From Apilactobacillus apisilvae (GTDB taxonomy: Bacteria > Bacillota > Bacilli > Lactobacillales > Lactobacillaceae), in assembly GCF_023380225.1 (NCBI RefSeq), contig NZ_CP093362.1:930001-994000 (forward strand): a stretch of DNA of 64,000 nt, in the 5' to 3' direction. A program made the position numbers and the translations under genes. This document shows positions 42,832-56,980 of the stretch, piece after piece. Position 1 is the first letter of the stretch. The number at the start of each line of letters is the position of its first letter. The notes under the pieces are model-generated. The model did not search any database. It was not told where the DNA came from and saw only the letters and a list, made by a program, of their open reading frames with translations.

Positions 42832-44304
42832 TTGGCAACAGCAACTCGTGCCTTGTTCATGCTTTTTGGTGCAACAGGTGACCTAGCTAAACGTAAACTA
42901 TACCCTTCAATTTTTAATTTATATAAAAAAGGATATATTGATAATAAACATTTCGCATTAATTGGAACTGGTCGTCGTGAATGGAGTAATGATAAATTTC
43001 ATGATGTCGTTTTCGAATCAGTAAAAGATAATGCTGAAAGTGAAGATCAAGCTAAAGATTTCGCTAGTCATTTTTACTACATGTCACATGATGTAACTAA
43101 TCCTGAACATTATGATGCACTAAGTGAATATGCTAACAAATTAGATGCAGAATATGATGCTCAAGGCAATCGTATTTTCTACATCTCAATGGCTCCTAAC
43201 TTCTTTGGTACTGTCGCTAAGAATTTAAAAGCACATAATTGCTTATCAAATAATGGTGGTTTCAACCGTTTGATTATTGAAAAGCCATTTGGTCGTGATT
43301 ATGAATCTGCCGAAGAATTGAATAATGCGTTAGGTAAATCATTTAACGAAAATCAAGTTTATAGAATCGACCACTACTTAGGTAAGGAAATGGTCCAAAA
43401 CATTATTGCATTACGTTTTGGTAACCCTCTTATTGAAGGTATGTGGAATAATAAATACATTAAAAACGTTCAAGTAACGCTCTCAGAAAAATTAGGAGTT
43501 GAAGAACGTGCTGGATACTATGATGGTGCTGGTGCCCTTCGTGATATGACCCAAAACCATACCATGCAAATGCTAAGTATTCTTACAATGGAAGAACCAG
43601 TTTCATTCAAGGATATTGATGTTCGCAGTGAAAAGATTCGTGCACTACGTAGTATGCGTATTTATACTCCTGATGAAGCTCGCGAAAACTTTGTGCGTGG
43701 CCAATATGGTAAAAATGGTGATCAAGCTGATTATCGTCATGAAGACAATGTTCCTGAAGACTCAAATACAGAAACATATGTTGCTGGTAAAGTTATGTTT
43801 GATAACCAACGTTGGGCAAACGTGCCATTCTATGTTAGAACTGGTAAAATGCTAGCTGATAAATTTACTCGTATTGACATTGTCTTTAAGAAACCAATTA
43901 TTGACATTTTTGCCGCTGCTGGTAAACAATCAGGTGACTTACAAAATAACGTGCTAACATTATTTGTAGACCCTGTTAATAAAGTAATCTTACATCTAAA
44001 TGGTAAGAAAGCCGGTCAAGGAATGGAAATGCAACCACTTGATTTGACTCATACTCAATCAGATGAAGAAAAAGCTGCTACTCCAGAACCATATGAAAGA
44101 CTTATTCATGATGCCATCTTAGGTGATGCAACTAACTTTGCTAGTTGGGATGAAGTAAGTCGTGCATGGAAGTTCGCTGATGTAATTAGAAATGTCTGGG
44201 ATACCGATAAACCTGACTTCCCTAATTACACTCCTGGATCAATGGGTCCAAAAGCAGCTGATGATTTATTAGCTCGTGATGGTAACGAATGGATTAAAAA
44301 ATAA
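42832..44304 (+). CDS. zwf: Glucose-6-phosphate 1-dehydrogenase
   Basis: 490 residues. FGATGDLAKRKLYPS is the NADP-binding loop, RIDHYLGKE the active-site signature (catalytic His), and EKPFGRD the adjacent substrate block. I choose TTG 42832 after GAGGAGTGACGG, since MATATRALF begins directly before the Rossmann strand. First step of the oxidative pentose phosphate / phosphoketolase route, producing NADPH. gnd follows 82 bp downstream. Confidence 0.96.
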   Translation: MATATRALFMLFGATGDLAKRKLYPSIFNLYKKGYIDNKHFALIGTGRREWSNDKFHDVVFESVKDNAESEDQAKDFASHFYYMSHDVTNPEHYDALSEYANKLDAEYDAQGNRIFYISMAPNFFGTVAKNLKAHNCLSNNGGFNRLIIEKPFGRDYESAEELNNALGKSFNENQVYRIDHYLGKEMVQNIIALRFGNPLIEGMWNNKYIKNVQVTLSEKLGVEERAGYYDGAGALRDMTQNHTMQMLSILTMEEPVSFKDIDVRSEKIRALRSMRIYTPDEARENFVRGQYGKNGDQADYRHEDNVPEDSNTETYVAGKVMFDNQRWANVPFYVRTGKMLADKFTRIDIVFKKPIIDIFAAAGKQSGDLQNNVLTLFVDPVNKVILHLNGKKAGQGMEMQPLDLTHTQSDEEKAATPEPYERLIHDAILGDATNFASWDEVSRAWKFADVIRNVWDTDKPDFPNYTPGSMGPKAADDLLARDGNEWIKK

Positions 44305-44309
44305 TTTAT

Positions 44310-44338
44310 ATGACATTTCATATGTAAAATGTTAAAAT
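44310..44338 (+). promoter_or_regulatory. Possible separate gnd promoter
   Basis: ATGACA (44310-44315), 17-bp spacer, TAAAAT (44333-44338), between zwf and gnd, where no terminator is seen. Confidence 0.4.
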
Positions 44339-44386
44339 TTAAGTGTATATTTATACACAATTTTCTTTAAAAAAGGAAGGTTTATA

Positions 44387-45826
44387 ATGGCTGAATCAAA
44401 AGCAAACATTGGTGTTGTTGGAATGGCTGTTATGGGTAAAAACTTAGCCCTTAACATTGAAAGCCGTGGCTTCACTGTAGGTATTTACAATCGTTCATCT
44501 TCAAAAACAGAAGAAGTAATGAAGGATCATGCAGAAAAGAACTTGGTTCCAAGTTACTCTGTTGAAGAATTTGTTAAATCTCTAGAAACTCCACGTCGTA
44601 TTATGATGATGGTTAAAGCTGGTAAAGCAACTGATGCTGTTATCAACGAACTATTACCTTTATTAGACAAAGGTGATGTTTTAATTGATGGTGGTAACAC
44701 AAACTTCCACGATACTATGAAGAGAAATGCTGAATTAGATAAATCTGGTGTTAACTTCATCGGTATGGGTGTATCTGGTGGTGAACTAGGTGCATTAAGA
44801 GGTCCATCATTAATGCCTGGTGGTCAAAAAGAAGCATATGATTTAGTTGAACCTATTTTAACTCAAATCGCTGCTAAAGCTAAAGATGGCAAACCATGTG
44901 TTTCATACATCGGACCAAATGGTGCCGGCCACTATGTAAAAATGGTTCATAACGGTATCGAATACGGTGATGAAGAATTAATCGACGAAAGCTACAACAT
45001 TCTACGTAATGGTGCTGGTATTTCAGTTGATGATCTTGCTGACATCTTTAAGGACTGGAACAAAGGTGAACTGGACAGTTACTTAATCGAAATCACTGGT
45101 GATATCTTAACTAGAAAAGATGATTTAGGTTCAGACAAGAACAAGCCTATCGTTGACATGATCTTAGACCGTGGTGCTAACAAAGGTACTGGTAAATGGT
45201 CATCAATAGACGCTATGGAAATTGGTACTGACCAATCAGTTATTACTGAATCAGTTTATGCTCGTTTCATCTCAATGCTAAAAGACGAACGTCTAAATGC
45301 TGCTAAAGTTCTTAATGGACCAAAAGCAACTGACGTTATTGGTGAAGATGACAAGAAAGACCTTATCGAAAAAGTACGTAAAGCACTATACTTCGGTAAG
45401 ATTATGAGTTATGCACAAGGTTTTGAACAACTACGTTTCGCTTCAGAAGACTATGACTGGGACTTGAAGTTCGGTGAATTAGCTCAAATCTGGCGTGAAG
45501 GTTGTATCATTCGTGCACAATTCCTACAAAACATTACTGATGCCTTTGAAAAAGATCCTAAGTTAACTAACTTATTATTAGACCCTTACTTCTCAGACAT
45601 TGCTAACAAGTATCAAAGTGATGCACGTGATGTTGTTGCTTTGGCAACTAAGGCTGGTATTCCAGTTCCATCACTTTCAGCTGCTGTAACTTACTTTGAT
45701 TCATACCGTGCTGAAGTATTACCTGCTAACTTACTACAAGCACAACGTGATTACTTCGGTGCTCACACATACGAACGTACTGATCGTGAAGGTAACTTCC
45801 ATTACCCATGGTATACTGAACAATAA
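44387..45826 (+). CDS. gnd: 6-phosphogluconate dehydrogenase (decarboxylating)
   Basis: 479 residues: [20 protein letters not shown] (NADP site, with Arg-Ser/Thr after the second strand), [19 protein letters not shown] and the catalytic [20 protein letters not shown] signature, plus the C-terminal [19 protein letters not shown] dimer tail. It converts 6-phosphogluconate to ribulose-5-phosphate and CO2 with NADPH. With zwf it marks heterofermentative metabolism. AAAAAAGGAAGG precedes the ATG; codon usage suggests high expression. Confidence 0.97.
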   Translation: MAESKANIGVVGMAVMGKNLALNIESRGFTVGIYNRSSSKTEEVMKDHAEKNLVPSYSVEEFVKSLETPRRIMMMVKAGKATDAVINELLPLLDKGDVLIDGGNTNFHDTMKRNAELDKSGVNFIGMGVSGGELGALRGPSLMPGGQKEAYDLVEPILTQIAAKAKDGKPCVSYIGPNGAGHYVKMVHNGIEYGDEELIDESYNILRNGAGISVDDLADIFKDWNKGELDSYLIEITGDILTRKDDLGSDKNKPIVDMILDRGANKGTGKWSSIDAMEIGTDQSVITESVYARFISMLKDERLNAAKVLNGPKATDVIGEDDKKDLIEKVRKALYFGKIMSYAQGFEQLRFASEDYDWDLKFGELAQIWREGCIIRAQFLQNITDAFEKDPKLTNLLLDPYFSDIANKYQSDARDVVALATKAGIPVPSLSAAVTYFDSYRAEVLPANLLQAQRDYFGAHTYERTDREGNFHYPWYTEQ

Positions 45827-45847
45827 AAAATTAATTAATAATATTTT

Positions 45848-45881
45848 AAGAGAGATGATTAATTTCATCTCTCTTTTTTAT
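45848..45881 (+). terminator. gnd terminator
   Basis: AAGAGAGATGA (45848-45858) pairs with TCATCTCTCTT (45865-45875), then a T run. Confidence 0.85.
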
Positions 45882-45957
45882 TTATAATTATTATTATTTG
45901 CAAACAATTATAAATAATCATATTATATAGATATATTAATAAGGAAGGATGAAAAAT

Positions 45958-47496
45958 ATGTCCGAAGAAGATAAAGTTTATAAGGATTATTTTTACTATG
46001 AACCTGCATTTAATACTCATGATGGAGGATATGTACCTCTAGAAGAACCAAATATTCCTCAACAAAAATTAAAAATCCCTGAACCTTTGAAGCCTGATAA
46101 AGAAACGGATACCGATATGTATTACACAGTCATTTCTGAAGCTGGTGAATCACAAATTATGCCTGGTATAAAGACAAAAACTTGGGGTTACAACCAACCA
46201 CTACTAGGTAAAACAATCATTTTTAAACGTAGCAAAAATATTCACGTCACCGTTAAAAATGAATTACCCGAATTAACTACTTATCATTGGCATGGATTAA
46301 ACGTTTCTGGTGATATTGATGGTGGTTGCCATACCCCTGTGTATCCAGGTGAGTCTAAAGTATTAAACTTTAAATGTGATCAACCTGCCGCTACATTATG
46401 GTTGCATGCTCATCCATGCCCATCAACAGCTGAACAAGTTTGGCACGGTCTAGCTACTGCTGTTGTCGTCAAGGATGAACATGAAGCATCACTACCCCTA
46501 CCAAGAAATTATGGTGTTGATGATATTCCTTTGATTTTACAAGATCGTAGATTTCATGAAGATAATCAATGGGATTATCATAAAGATTATGATCCTGATG
46601 GTGTTCAAGGACCTACTGCGATGATCAATGGAACTGTTAATCCATATTTTGATGTAACTACTCAAAAAGTTCGTTTTAGAATTTTAGATGGTGCTAACCG
46701 TCGTGAATGGAGATTGCACTTTTCAGATGACCTAGAATTCACTCAAATTACTGGCGATGGTAGCTTATTAACACATCCTGTTAAATTCACCCATTTAATG
46801 TTAACTTGTGCTGAAAGAGCTGAAATCGTTGTTGATTTTAGTAATTATAAACCTGGTGATGAAGTAATCTTATATTCTGATGATGTTCCAATTGTTCATT
46901 TTAGAATACATGAATTTGCAAAAGATGATTCTAAAATTCCAAATGATTTGTTTAAAATGAATGCACCTGAAGTTACTCCAGATACCCCTACTCATAAAAT
47001 TGTGATGTCTGGTATGGATGAAGAAGTCGCCATCAACGATAAAAAATTCAATATGCAAAGAATTGATACTAAACAAACATTAGGTAGTTGTGAAATTTGG
47101 GAAGTAACTAACTCTAATGACTGTGATGGAGGAATGATTCATCCATACCATATGCACGGTTGTTTATTCCAAGTGTTATCTAGAGATGGTAAAGAACCTT
47201 ATCCTAACGAAACTGGATTAAAAGATACCATTGCTGTTGACCCTAATGAAACAGTCAAACTAAAAGTTTGGTTTGATCATCCTGGTGTATTTATGTATCA
47301 TTGCCATATCATTGAACACGAAGATGGTGGTATGATGGCCCAAATTGAAGTTCAAGATCCAAAGAATCCACAAAAGTTTAATTTAATGGATATGGATACT
47401 TTAATGAATGCATTTGCCAAAGAACGTGGCGTAAAACCTTCTGAACTTAACTTAGGCGGTATGGAATGTTACGATAAAATGAATATGAAAATGTAA
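45958..47496 (+). CDS. Multicopper oxidase (laccase/CueO-like)
   Basis: 512 residues from ATG 45958, 8-9 bases after AAGGAAGG (the ATG at 45949 is too close). All four copper motifs are present: TTYHWHGLNV, LWLHAHPC, HPYHMHGCLFQ and HCHIIEHEDGGMM, the last with the type-1 Cys-His and Met. No signal peptide is visible, so it may be cytosolic like many lactobacillar homologues, which oxidise phenols, Cu(I) or biogenic amines. Monocistronic; a new promoter starts just after its stop. Confidence 0.94.
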   Translation: MSEEDKVYKDYFYYEPAFNTHDGGYVPLEEPNIPQQKLKIPEPLKPDKETDTDMYYTVISEAGESQIMPGIKTKTWGYNQPLLGKTIIFKRSKNIHVTVKNELPELTTYHWHGLNVSGDIDGGCHTPVYPGESKVLNFKCDQPAATLWLHAHPCPSTAEQVWHGLATAVVVKDEHEASLPLPRNYGVDDIPLILQDRRFHEDNQWDYHKDYDPDGVQGPTAMINGTVNPYFDVTTQKVRFRILDGANRREWRLHFSDDLEFTQITGDGSLLTHPVKFTHLMLTCAERAEIVVDFSNYKPGDEVILYSDDVPIVHFRIHEFAKDDSKIPNDLFKMNAPEVTPDTPTHKIVMSGMDEEVAINDKKFNMQRIDTKQTLGSCEIWEVTNSNDCDGGMIHPYHMHGCLFQVLSRDGKEPYPNETGLKDTIAVDPNETVKLKVWFDHPGVFMYHCHIIEHEDGGMMAQIEVQDPKNPQKFNLMDMDTLMNAFAKERGVKPSELNLGGMECYDKMNMKM

Positions 47497-47501
47497 TATA
47501 C

Positions 47502-47531
47502 TTGATTATGTATTCTTTTTTATACTATAAT
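47502..47531 (+). promoter_or_regulatory. Promoter of the structured RNA
   Basis: TTGATT (47502-47507), 18-bp spacer, TATAAT (47526-47531); expected start near 47538. Confidence 0.6.
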
Positions 47532-47575
47532 TAAATAGTAAAGGAAAAGATTAATTAAAAAGGAGGAAACAACAC

Positions 47576-47662
47576 ATGGCAGATTTAACTTTTGATCCTG
47601 GAGCGTCCAAAGATCACTCTATCATGGGAGAATTATTGTCAAACGTTGTTTCAATTCTTTAA
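47576..47662 (+). CDS. 28-aa peptide at the 5' end of the structured RNA
   Basis: ATG at 47576 follows AAAAAGGAGGAAACAACAC, one of the strongest ribosome sites in the window. The peptide begins MADLTFDPGASKDHSIMGEL and ends NVVSIL; it is not a membrane helix. Its last five codons and stop form the left arm of stem A, so translating ribosomes would open stem A and free the right arm for stem B. This leader-peptide logic is inference. Confidence 0.5.
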   Translation: MADLTFDPGASKDHSIMGELLSNVVSIL

Positions 47663-48019
47663 AAATCAAGAGTTGAGACAACCACTGACAGTTAATTTTC
47701 CCGAACTTATATGATTTATTTTTAGCTATAGATTGTTTAATCTGGAAAAATTAACTGTTGTTGGTTATCTCAGTATCCATTAATTGCATTAATAACAGTG
47801 ACTTGTTAGCAATTAATAACAGTAAATGGAAATTAAATATTTATAAATTGATGCTTCACCTTTTAGGGAACTAATTGGGGAGGTATGAACAACAGTTTAT
47901 ACCAAACTTTAAAAATAATTAGATAAAATGAGTAATTATGAGATTACACAGAAATCTTCGTTGAGTTATGGGAACATGGCTTACGCCAAAGTAATTGCTG
48001 TTTATCTTCATTTAATAAT

Positions 48020-48055
48020 AAAAAGGTCTCAGGAAATATCCTGAGACCTTTTTAT
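48020..48055. terminator. Terminator of the structured RNA (shared with gltP-like gene)
   Basis: A perfect 15-bp stem (48020-48034 with 48039-48053), loop AATA, flanked by A and T tracts. Confidence 0.88.
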
Positions 48056-48064
48056 TTATAGTAA

Positions 48065-49327
48065 TTATTTTAACTTAGCCATATATTCTTTTTCTTTATT
48101 ACTATCAAATTCATTTTCTGATTTACCAATAATAACTGTTGCTAAAGAATTTCCAATAACGTTAACAGCTGTTCTTGCCATATCAATAAAACGATCGATA
48201 CCAGCAATAAAAGTCATTCCAGATAATGGAATATTTACTGTAGATAAAGTTGCTAATAATACAACAAATGATGCTCCTGGCACACCTGCCATACCTTTAG
48301 AAGTAATCATTAGAGTAATCAACAAAGTTATTTGTTGCCCAATTGATAAATGAATCCCATAAGCTTGTGCTAAAAACAAAGCAGCTAATGATTGGTAAAT
48401 AGCGGATCCATCTAAGTTAAATGTATATCCTGTAGGAATAACAAATGAAACTATTGATGGACTAACTCCAAACTTTGTCATTTTATCAATATTTCTAGGT
48501 AATGCAGCTTCAGAACTAGCTGTTGAAAAAGCTAAAATAGCTTCTTCTTTAACAACTCTTAATAAATCAAAAATTCTAAAACCAAATATCCTGGCAGCAA
48601 TTCCCATTACTACAATAACAAAAATAGCCATAGTTGCATAAGTTAGAAGTACAAAATAGCTTAGTGGAGCTAATGCGGATAATCCTAATTCAGCTAAAGT
48701 AACTCCAATCAATGCACATACACCAATAGGTGATAGTTTCATGATCCAACCAGTAATTTTAAACATTACTTGTGAGACTGATTCCATGAAGTCAACAATA
48801 ATCTTACCCTTATCACCAACTGCAGAAGTTCCTAATCCAAAGAATACAGAAAATACAATAATTGGCATCATATCGCCAGTACTAATAGAACTAAAAACAT
48901 TTACTGGTATTAAATTAATTAAAGTTCCCCATATTCCACTATGATTAGCACTTTTAGCGGTTGCTAAATATTGAGTAATATCACTTCCATGTAGAGAATG
49001 AACATTAATAAAATCACCAGGATGGAAAATATTTCCAACAACTAATCCCAAAACAATTGCAATAGTAGTCATTAATTCAAAATATAAAATGGTCTTTCCA
49101 CCAATTCTACCAAGTTTATGGATATCTCCAATACTTGCAATTCCGACTGTTAAACATGAAATTACAATAGGAATAACAATCATTTGAATTAAACGAATAA
49201 ACATTGTTCCAATACTTTGCATCGCAGTTATAGCAGTTGCATTTTTATAAAATATGATTCCCAAAACAATTCCTAAAATTAGACCTATAAAAATTTGCCA
49301 GCCTAAAGAGAGTTTAAATTTTTTCAT
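48065..49327 (-). CDS. Dicarboxylate/amino acid:cation symporter (DAACS, GltP/GltT-like)
   Basis: 420 residues with eight helices and two re-entrant loops. MIVIPIVISCLTVGIAS, the serine-rich STASSEAALPRNI hairpin loop, PTGYTFNLDGSAIYQ and SKGMAGVPGASFVVL are the conserved DAACS substrate and sodium/proton sites. It imports glutamate/aspartate or C4-dicarboxylates. ATG follows AAGGGG. Convergent with the structured RNA. Confidence 0.93.
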   Translation of the reverse strand: MKKFKLSLGWQIFIGLILGIVLGIIFYKNATAITAMQSIGTMFIRLIQMIVIPIVISCLTVGIASIGDIHKLGRIGGKTILYFELMTTIAIVLGLVVGNIFHPGDFINVHSLHGSDITQYLATAKSANHSGIWGTLINLIPVNVFSSISTGDMMPIIVFSVFFGLGTSAVGDKGKIIVDFMESVSQVMFKITGWIMKLSPIGVCALIGVTLAELGLSALAPLSYFVLLTYATMAIFVIVVMGIAARIFGFRIFDLLRVVKEEAILAFSTASSEAALPRNIDKMTKFGVSPSIVSFVIPTGYTFNLDGSAIYQSLAALFLAQAYGIHLSIGQQITLLITLMITSKGMAGVPGASFVVLLATLSTVNIPLSGMTFIAGIDRFIDMARTAVNVIGNSLATVIIGKSENEFDSNKEKEYMAKLK

Positions 49328-49390
49328 ATATATAACCCCTTATTATGTACGTTAATATTTATTTTATCATAAAAACTTCATTTTATATAA

Positions 49391-49424
49391 AAAAAGAGTT
49401 TTCGATAAATATCGAAAACTCTAA
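49391..49424 (-). terminator. rRNA operon terminator
   Basis: AGAGTTTTCGAT (49395-49406) pairs with ATCGAAAACTCT (49411-49422); on the minus strand a T run follows. Confidence 0.85.
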
Positions 49425-49427
49425 AAT

Positions 49428-49545
49428 TGCGCGGCAACTTCCTACCCTTGCAAGAGGCGATCCTCTAACTACTCTCGGCGTTTAGAAGCTTAACTACTGT
49501 GTTCGGCATGGGAACAGGTGTATCCTTCTAGCTATCGCCACCACA
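49428..49545 (-). rRNA. rrf: 5S ribosomal RNA
   Basis: The complement starts TGTGGTGGCGATAGCTAGAA, contains CCCATGCCGAACACAG and ends with the complementary closing arm near TTGCCGCGCA. Ends are set by the pairing of termini, accurate to a few bases. No tRNA follows before the terminator. Confidence 0.95.
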
Positions 49546-49612
49546 CTATTTTTCTAAAAGAACTTCGTTCTTTCAAAACTAGATATTATCATTTCTAAAT
49601 GAGAACAACCTT

Positions 49613-54335
<4,723 letters not shown>

Positions 54336-54512
54336 GATGAAAAGCTTTTCTAGCTCATCAAATTAATTGTTTTTAAAAGCGAATTGACTTCGCTGTGTTT
54401 TAATTTCCTATAATCTAAATTATAAGAATCCTTACACATCATCGATTATCAATCTTGTTCAGTTTTCAAAGATCTACTCATTAGTTATCCGCTTACTTGA
54501 AGCAGCTTTTTA

Positions 54513-54714
54513 ATTATATCATGTTAAAAACTTAATGTCAACAACTTTTTATAATTATTTTTTATCGCCGTTTGCTTTATCAGCAACGCAACAATAAACA
54601 TTATGCCATCCTCACAAGCAAAAGTCAACAACTTTTTATAATTATTTTTTTAATAACTAACTTGTTATTTTTGACGACAAACAATATAATAACAAGTTAA
54701 ATAATAAAAGTCAA
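54513..54714 (-). promoter_or_regulatory. Three tandem rRNA promoters
   Basis: Minus strand. P1: TTGACA (54541-54536), 17 bp, TATAAT (54518-54513), perfect consensus. P2: TTGACT (54628-54623), 17 bp, CATAAT (54605-54600). P3: TTGACT (54714-54709), 17 bp, TATTAT (54691-54686). Apart from these and a repeat (see the next entry), I see nothing else in the gap 54336-54879. Confidence 0.75.
54536..54652. repeat. Direct repeat behind P1 and P2
   Basis: GTCAACAACTTTTTATAATT and the following T tract occur twice, at about 54537 and 54624, each starting in a -35 region, as if a promoter unit had been duplicated. Confidence 0.65.
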
Positions 54715-54879
54715 CAAGTTATTTTATTTGATGTGTCGCCTAAATGACAACAGAAGTAATAATATCAATAATAAATTGAAAGGTCAATAATAAATTTATA
54801 AAAAATTAAATAAATTACAACAAATATTTTTTCATAACATTTATAATAAAATTTATTAATAAAAAAGGAGCCCATAATA

Positions 54880-56058
54880 TTGGAAAAAGTAGTTATTGTT
54901 GCATCAAAAAGAACTCCAATTGGTAAAATTAATGGTTCATTAAAGAACTTATCATCAGTTGATCTAGGAACTATCGTTACAAAAGAAGTTATCAAGCAGG
55001 CAAAAATAAGACCTGAAAATATTGATCAAGTTATATTTGGAAACGTATTACAAGCTGGTGCTGGTCAAAACATATCTAGACAAATTGAAATTAATTCTGG
55101 AATCCCCTATTCAAGTACAGCAAATACAGTAAATCAAGTTTGTGGATCTGGTTTAAAAGCCGTAAGAAATGCACAAGCAGCAATTGCAATGGGTGATGCC
55201 AAAATAGTTGTTGCTGGTGGAGTAGAAAGTATGTCTAACGCACCATTTTTAAATACCAATATGCGAAAGGGGCATAAATTTGGCAATGTATCGTTAATCG
55301 ATTCTATTTACAATGACGCATTAATGGATGCATTTAGCAAACAGCCAATGGGCGTTACTGCAGAAAACGTTGCTAAAAAATATGAAATTAGTCGTGAAGA
55401 GCAAGACAAATGGGCATATAAATCACACATGCGAGCTATAAAAGCAAATGAAAATGGTTACTTAGCAAACGAAGTTGTTCCAGTTGAAGTTAAGAATAGA
55501 AAAAGTTCATTCATATTTAATAAAGATGAAAACATAAGAGAAGATACTAATATAGAAGCTTTAGGAAAATTAAAGCCTGCTTTCAAAGAAAATGGTACTG
55601 TCACAGCAGGGAATGCAGCCAGTTTAAATGATGGTGCATCTGCATTAATATTGATGAGTGAATCTGAAGCTAAAAGATTAAATATAAAGCCATTGGCTGT
55701 GATTGATGATTATGCAGAAGCCGGTTGTGATCCAGACTATATGGGATATGCTCCATATGATGCAACTAAAAAATTGTTCAGTAAACTAAGTATTAAAATG
55801 GAAGATATTGATTTAGTTGAGTTAAATGAAGCATTTGCTGCACAAGTACTAGCAGTAGCAAAAAATTATCATATAAACGAAGATAAATTGAATATATCTG
55901 GTGGTGCTATTGCTATGGGGCATCCCTTAGGTGATTCAGGTGCTAGAATTATTGGAACCCTTATCTATAACTTAAAACGCAAAAAGTTAAAAAACGGTTT
56001 AGCTACCATTTGTATCGGCGGTGGTATGGGGATGGCAATGAAAATAACTTTATTATAA
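54880..56058 (+). CDS. Acetyl-CoA C-acetyltransferase (thiolase)
   Basis: 392 residues from TTG 54880, 8 bases after AAAGGAG. NQVCGSGLKAV holds the acyl-enzyme Cys (about 88); NEAFAAQ, GGAIAMGHPLGDSGAR (His) and CIGGGMGMA (Cys) complete the active site. It condenses two acetyl-CoA, in lactobacilli mainly the entry to the mevalonate pathway. No mevalonate gene is adjacent, and no terminator was seen after it. Confidence 0.94.
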   Translation: MEKVVIVASKRTPIGKINGSLKNLSSVDLGTIVTKEVIKQAKIRPENIDQVIFGNVLQAGAGQNISRQIEINSGIPYSSTANTVNQVCGSGLKAVRNAQAAIAMGDAKIVVAGGVESMSNAPFLNTNMRKGHKFGNVSLIDSIYNDALMDAFSKQPMGVTAENVAKKYEISREEQDKWAYKSHMRAIKANENGYLANEVVPVEVKNRKSSFIFNKDENIREDTNIEALGKLKPAFKENGTVTAGNAASLNDGASALILMSESEAKRLNIKPLAVIDDYAEAGCDPDYMGYAPYDATKKLFSKLSIKMEDIDLVELNEAFAAQVLAVAKNYHINEDKLNISGGAIAMGHPLGDSGARIIGTLIYNLKRKKLKNGLATICIGGGMGMAMKITLL

Positions 56059-56203
56059 AAGTCGTTCAGTTTACTAAGTTATAATTTGTTGTATCCTATA
56101 TATTAGGAGTCTAATTTATTCGTTGCATTTAAGAATAAATTTATATATACTCTTAAGTTATGGTTTTTATAAATTAATAATTAATCTTAAAGGAAGTGTT
56201 AAA

Positions 56204-56737
56204 ATGCCTGCAACATACTTAAGAAAGTCAGAAGAAAAGGATTTACCAGAAATTTTAGATATTATCCATTCCGCTATTTCATATTTAGGTGAACAAGGAA
56301 TTGATCAATGGCAACATGGTTATCCTGCTGATGAAGACTTAAAAAAAGACATTGAAGATGGAATCAACTATGTATTAGTAACTGATGGCAATATTGCTGG
56401 AACCGCAACTATTCATCAAGGAATTGATCCTAACTATTTAAAAATTGAAGATGGCGAATGGGTAAATGGTTCAGAAGCCCATTATGCAGCTATTCATCGT
56501 GTTGCTATTTCAAACAAATTCCGTGGTCAACATCTTTCACAGAAATTAGTAAGTGGTTTAATCACAGTTTCAACTGTTCTAGGATTTAAAGATATTAGAA
56601 TTGATACTCATCCGGAAAACAAGGCTATGCAACACGTTATCACCTCAAATGGTTTTGAAAAACGTGGAACTATTCATATGCGTGAAAATGGTCATCCTTG
56701 GACTGCTAGATACGCTTACCAATTATTAACTAAATAA
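56204..56737 (+). CDS. GNAT-family N-acetyltransferase
   Basis: 177 residues from ATG 56204 (AAAGGAAG upstream; an earlier in-frame ATG has no site). AAIHRVAISNKFRGQHLSQKL is the acetyl-CoA loop (R-G-x-x-L-S) and DIRIDTHPENKAMQHVITSNGFEKRG the GNAT C-terminal motif. Acceptor substrate unknown. Followed after 16 bp by a small membrane-protein gene, probably the same transcript. Confidence 0.9.
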   Translation: MPATYLRKSEEKDLPEILDIIHSAISYLGEQGIDQWQHGYPADEDLKKDIEDGINYVLVTDGNIAGTATIHQGIDPNYLKIEDGEWVNGSEAHYAAIHRVAISNKFRGQHLSQKLVSGLITVSTVLGFKDIRIDTHPENKAMQHVITSNGFEKRGTIHMRENGHPWTARYAYQLLTK

Positions 56738-56753
56738 AAAAGGTGGCTAAAAT

Positions 56754-56945
56754 ATGATGGCTAGTGACTTTTCAGTCCAAATTAAGTTAATTATTATGTA
56801 TGCAATTGGTGTTATTGCAATGTTAGCATTATTAGGCATTATTTATTATAAACAAAGAACCCTATTTACTAAAAACACAACACCATTGCTAATAGTTTCA
56901 ATCATAATGATTGCAATTTTAGTCATTGTAATTACTTTACCTTAA
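56754..56945 (+). CDS. Two-helix small membrane protein
   Basis: 63 residues with two hydrophobic helices (IKLIIMYAIGVIAMLALLGI and LLIVSIIMIAILVIVITL) linked by a basic loop. AAAAAGGTGG lies 7 bases before ATGATG. In operon with the GNAT gene; function unknown. The stop merges into a terminator. Confidence 0.65.
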   Translation: MMASDFSVQIKLIIMYAIGVIAMLALLGIIYYKQRTLFTKNTTPLLIVSIIMIAILVIVITLP

Positions 56946-56980
56946 AAAAGCGTTGATACGAAATGTATCAACGCTTTTAT
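56946..56980. terminator. Shared terminator
   Basis: A perfect 14-bp stem (56946-56959 with 56965-56978), loop GAAAT, between convergent genes. Confidence 0.88.

Larger units (their letters stand above)
47538..48055 (+). ncRNA. Large structured RNA (about 520 nt) of unknown class
   Basis: The 568-bp gap between the oxidase and the symporter has its own promoter and a perfect terminator, but no long ORF. It is rich in long complementary segments. Stem A: 47645-47659 with 47668-47682 (15 bp, two G-U). Stem B: 47674-47701 with 47744-47772 (about 25 pairs, one bulge, two mismatches) capped by AGATT/AATCT. A third hairpin spans 47776-47830, others are GGTATGAAC/GTTTATACC near 47882-47904 and ATAATTA/TAATTAT near 47917-47940. 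Stems A and B share bases 47674-47682 and exclude each other. A 28-codon ORF lies at the 5' end. Large ornate RNAs (ROOL, GOLLD, raiA) known from Lactobacillales are candidates; I cannot assign it. Confidence 0.55.
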
